Shown in pieces: positions 58,880 through 60,000 of a stretch of 60,000 nucleotides of DNA. The stretch is from Apostichopus japonicus. Its lineage: Eukaryota; Echinodermata; Holothuroidea; Aspidochirotida; Stichopodidae. The stretch is taken from positions 4,444,001-4,504,000 of the forward strand of contig NC_092581.1 in the NCBI RefSeq assembly GCF_037975245.1, in the 5' to 3' direction. The notes under the pieces are model-generated. The model ran no database searches and was not told where the DNA came from. It saw only the letters and a list, made by a program, of their open reading frames with translations. Within the stretch, counting starts at the first letter, position 1; each line of letters opens with the position of its first letter. Made by a program: the position numbers and the translations under genes.

Positions 58880-59565
58880 ATTCCATGGCTGTAAATTGTT
58901 CAGTAGTAGTAACATCCTCATAGAAATAGTTGAATACTATCAGCACTCGGCCAGAGTCAAACTACAAGAGACCCCGAATGGATGCATGCAATGACATGTT
59001 AAAACCCAAGGTGTATAAGCTTCCATTTCTGGGTGGATAACAGACACTTTTCATTTGATTTTATAGAATACAGGTACCCGCTTTGTTTTTAAAAAAAAAA
59101 ATTTGTGCAGATAACCGGAATGATGGTTCGTTCGTTGTGAAATATTATACGACAGTCATATTTTAATAGTGATATCGTTTATCATCACCACACACCCATG
59201 TGGGGGCAGGGGGGGTCTTAGAGATCATCATTTAGCAGGATAATATGTAATGTAATCAAGACAGAAATGTAAATAAGTAAATGCTGGAAATTTGTAGGAG
59301 GGATTAAACACAACTGTGAAGTATTAGTGAGCATTACAGTACTTTATGTATCAAGCAGGGACCTGGTGACACCTCACCCTCCCAACATTACTTTTTTCAG
59401 GGTTTTTTTGTTTTGTTTTTTGTGGTGTGATGTCTTTGTTGAACCTTGTATGTAATGTCTTTTTAAATTTGTACAATACAGAAATTGTTCACAAAATAAT
59501 ACTTCAGCATTGTTTTTATTTGTACTTTTGTTGTTGGAAACTTAACTGAACAAAATGTAAAAGAC
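58880..59565. other. 3' flank of SRRM1, no gene seen
   Basis: AT-rich sequence with an A-run near 59089-59101 and a G-run near 59200-59215. It may be partly 3' UTR. No coding frame or RNA gene could be supported. Confidence 0.4.
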
Positions 59566-59640
59566 AAGCAATAGTTGGGTTTGAACCAGGGACCCTGTGA
59601 TGCAAAATTTCCTGCTGTACCACAAGACCAACATGGGATA
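59566..59640 (-). other. tRNA-like relic (possible SINE head)
   Basis: On the minus strand, GTTGGTCTTGTGGTACAGC resembles a box A region and GGTTCAAACCC fits box B, about 50 bases apart. Stems do not close well, so a working tRNA is unlikely. Confidence 0.35.
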
Positions 59641-59739
59641 CATTAATGATTAAGCTTTTCAAATATTTAAAGATCCAGTTGTCTGGACTTAGACATTTTT
59701 GTAAAACATTTTCTCCACTGTTCCTTGTCACGGTGAGGG

Positions 59740-60000
59740 GAGACCGCTTGGATAGCTAGTCAGGGAGTGGGGTGCCGGCGATCTCACCTTGTCCGCGTGG
59801 GAAGCTAGTCAGGGGGGGGGTGCCGGCGATCTCACCTAGTCCGCAATCACTCACCCTTCTCCGCTTCCTCCTCTCCACCCCTCCTTCCTACCCCTTCTCA
59901 TTCTACCCCTCCTCTCATCTTCTCTCTCCTTTCCCCTCCTCTGCTGCCCCTTCTCACCTCTCCTTGCTGCCCCTATGCTCCTTCCACCCCTACTCTCCTT
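59740..60000. repeat. ~50-bp doublet and pyrimidine-rich tract at the window end
   Basis: GGGGTGCCGGCGATCTCACC occurs at about 59769 and, after a second GCTAGTCAGGG, at 59818. From about 59850 to the end the sequence is nearly all C and T (CCCCTTCTC, CCACCCCTCC), running off the window. Confidence 0.75.

Overview
This is eukaryotic genomic DNA from an animal. Its genes are split by GT-AG introns, it is AT-rich, and it is crowded with short transposons, SINEs, microsatellites and G/C homopolymers. Protein similarity and repeat content suggest a marine invertebrate. An echinoderm, perhaps a sea cucumber, is my guess, but nothing in the window proves the species.

Layout. 1-9467 holds no gene I can support: it contains transposon relics, a snap-back palindrome (3478-3759), an AT cruciform-type array (5404-5966), a minisatellite (6850-7440) and a hAT-type element (7769-8439). 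9468-34613 is a tandem duplication of a gene of the lambda-crystallin / L-gulonate 3-dehydrogenase family (CRYL1). Unit 1 is about 10.1 kb (9468-19558) and unit 2 about 14.9 kb (19678-34613), with about 120 bp between them. Each unit carries a complete seven-exon gene on the + strand encoding 322 residues. 34614-36154 is intergenic and includes a candidate TATA box. 36155-58799 is a complete 15-exon gene on the + strand for SRRM1 (SRm160), a 960-residue splicing coactivator with an N-terminal PWI domain and long RS/RP-rich and lysine-rich tails. 58800-60000 is 3' flank with a poly(A) signal, a tRNA-like relic and a pyrimidine-rich tract.

The most informative aspect is the duplication itself. 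Each unit serves as the empty-site control for insertions in the other. Reading the two side by side shows about a dozen insertions that occurred after the duplication, with exact target sites: TTAA-flanked MITEs, 8-bp-flanked hAT MITEs, a SINE, a degraded LINE, and hairpin-ended Helitron/Helentron-like elements. Only one SINE, in intron 2, is shared, so it predates the duplication; its terminal ATGT microsatellite is short in unit 1 and about 290 bp in unit 2.

The best candidate for something undescribed is a 367-bp element in SRRM1 intron 3 (40327-40693). It has inverted termini and an interior built almost entirely from 17-bp palindromes of the form GATAAACTNAGTTTATC at about 20/40-bp spacing. 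A family of hairpin-ended, AGGTCA-rich repeats ending in TCTGG (four copies) is the second. CRYL1 (sugar metabolism, cytosol) and SRRM1 (splicing, nucleus) have no evident functional link; they are simply neighbours.
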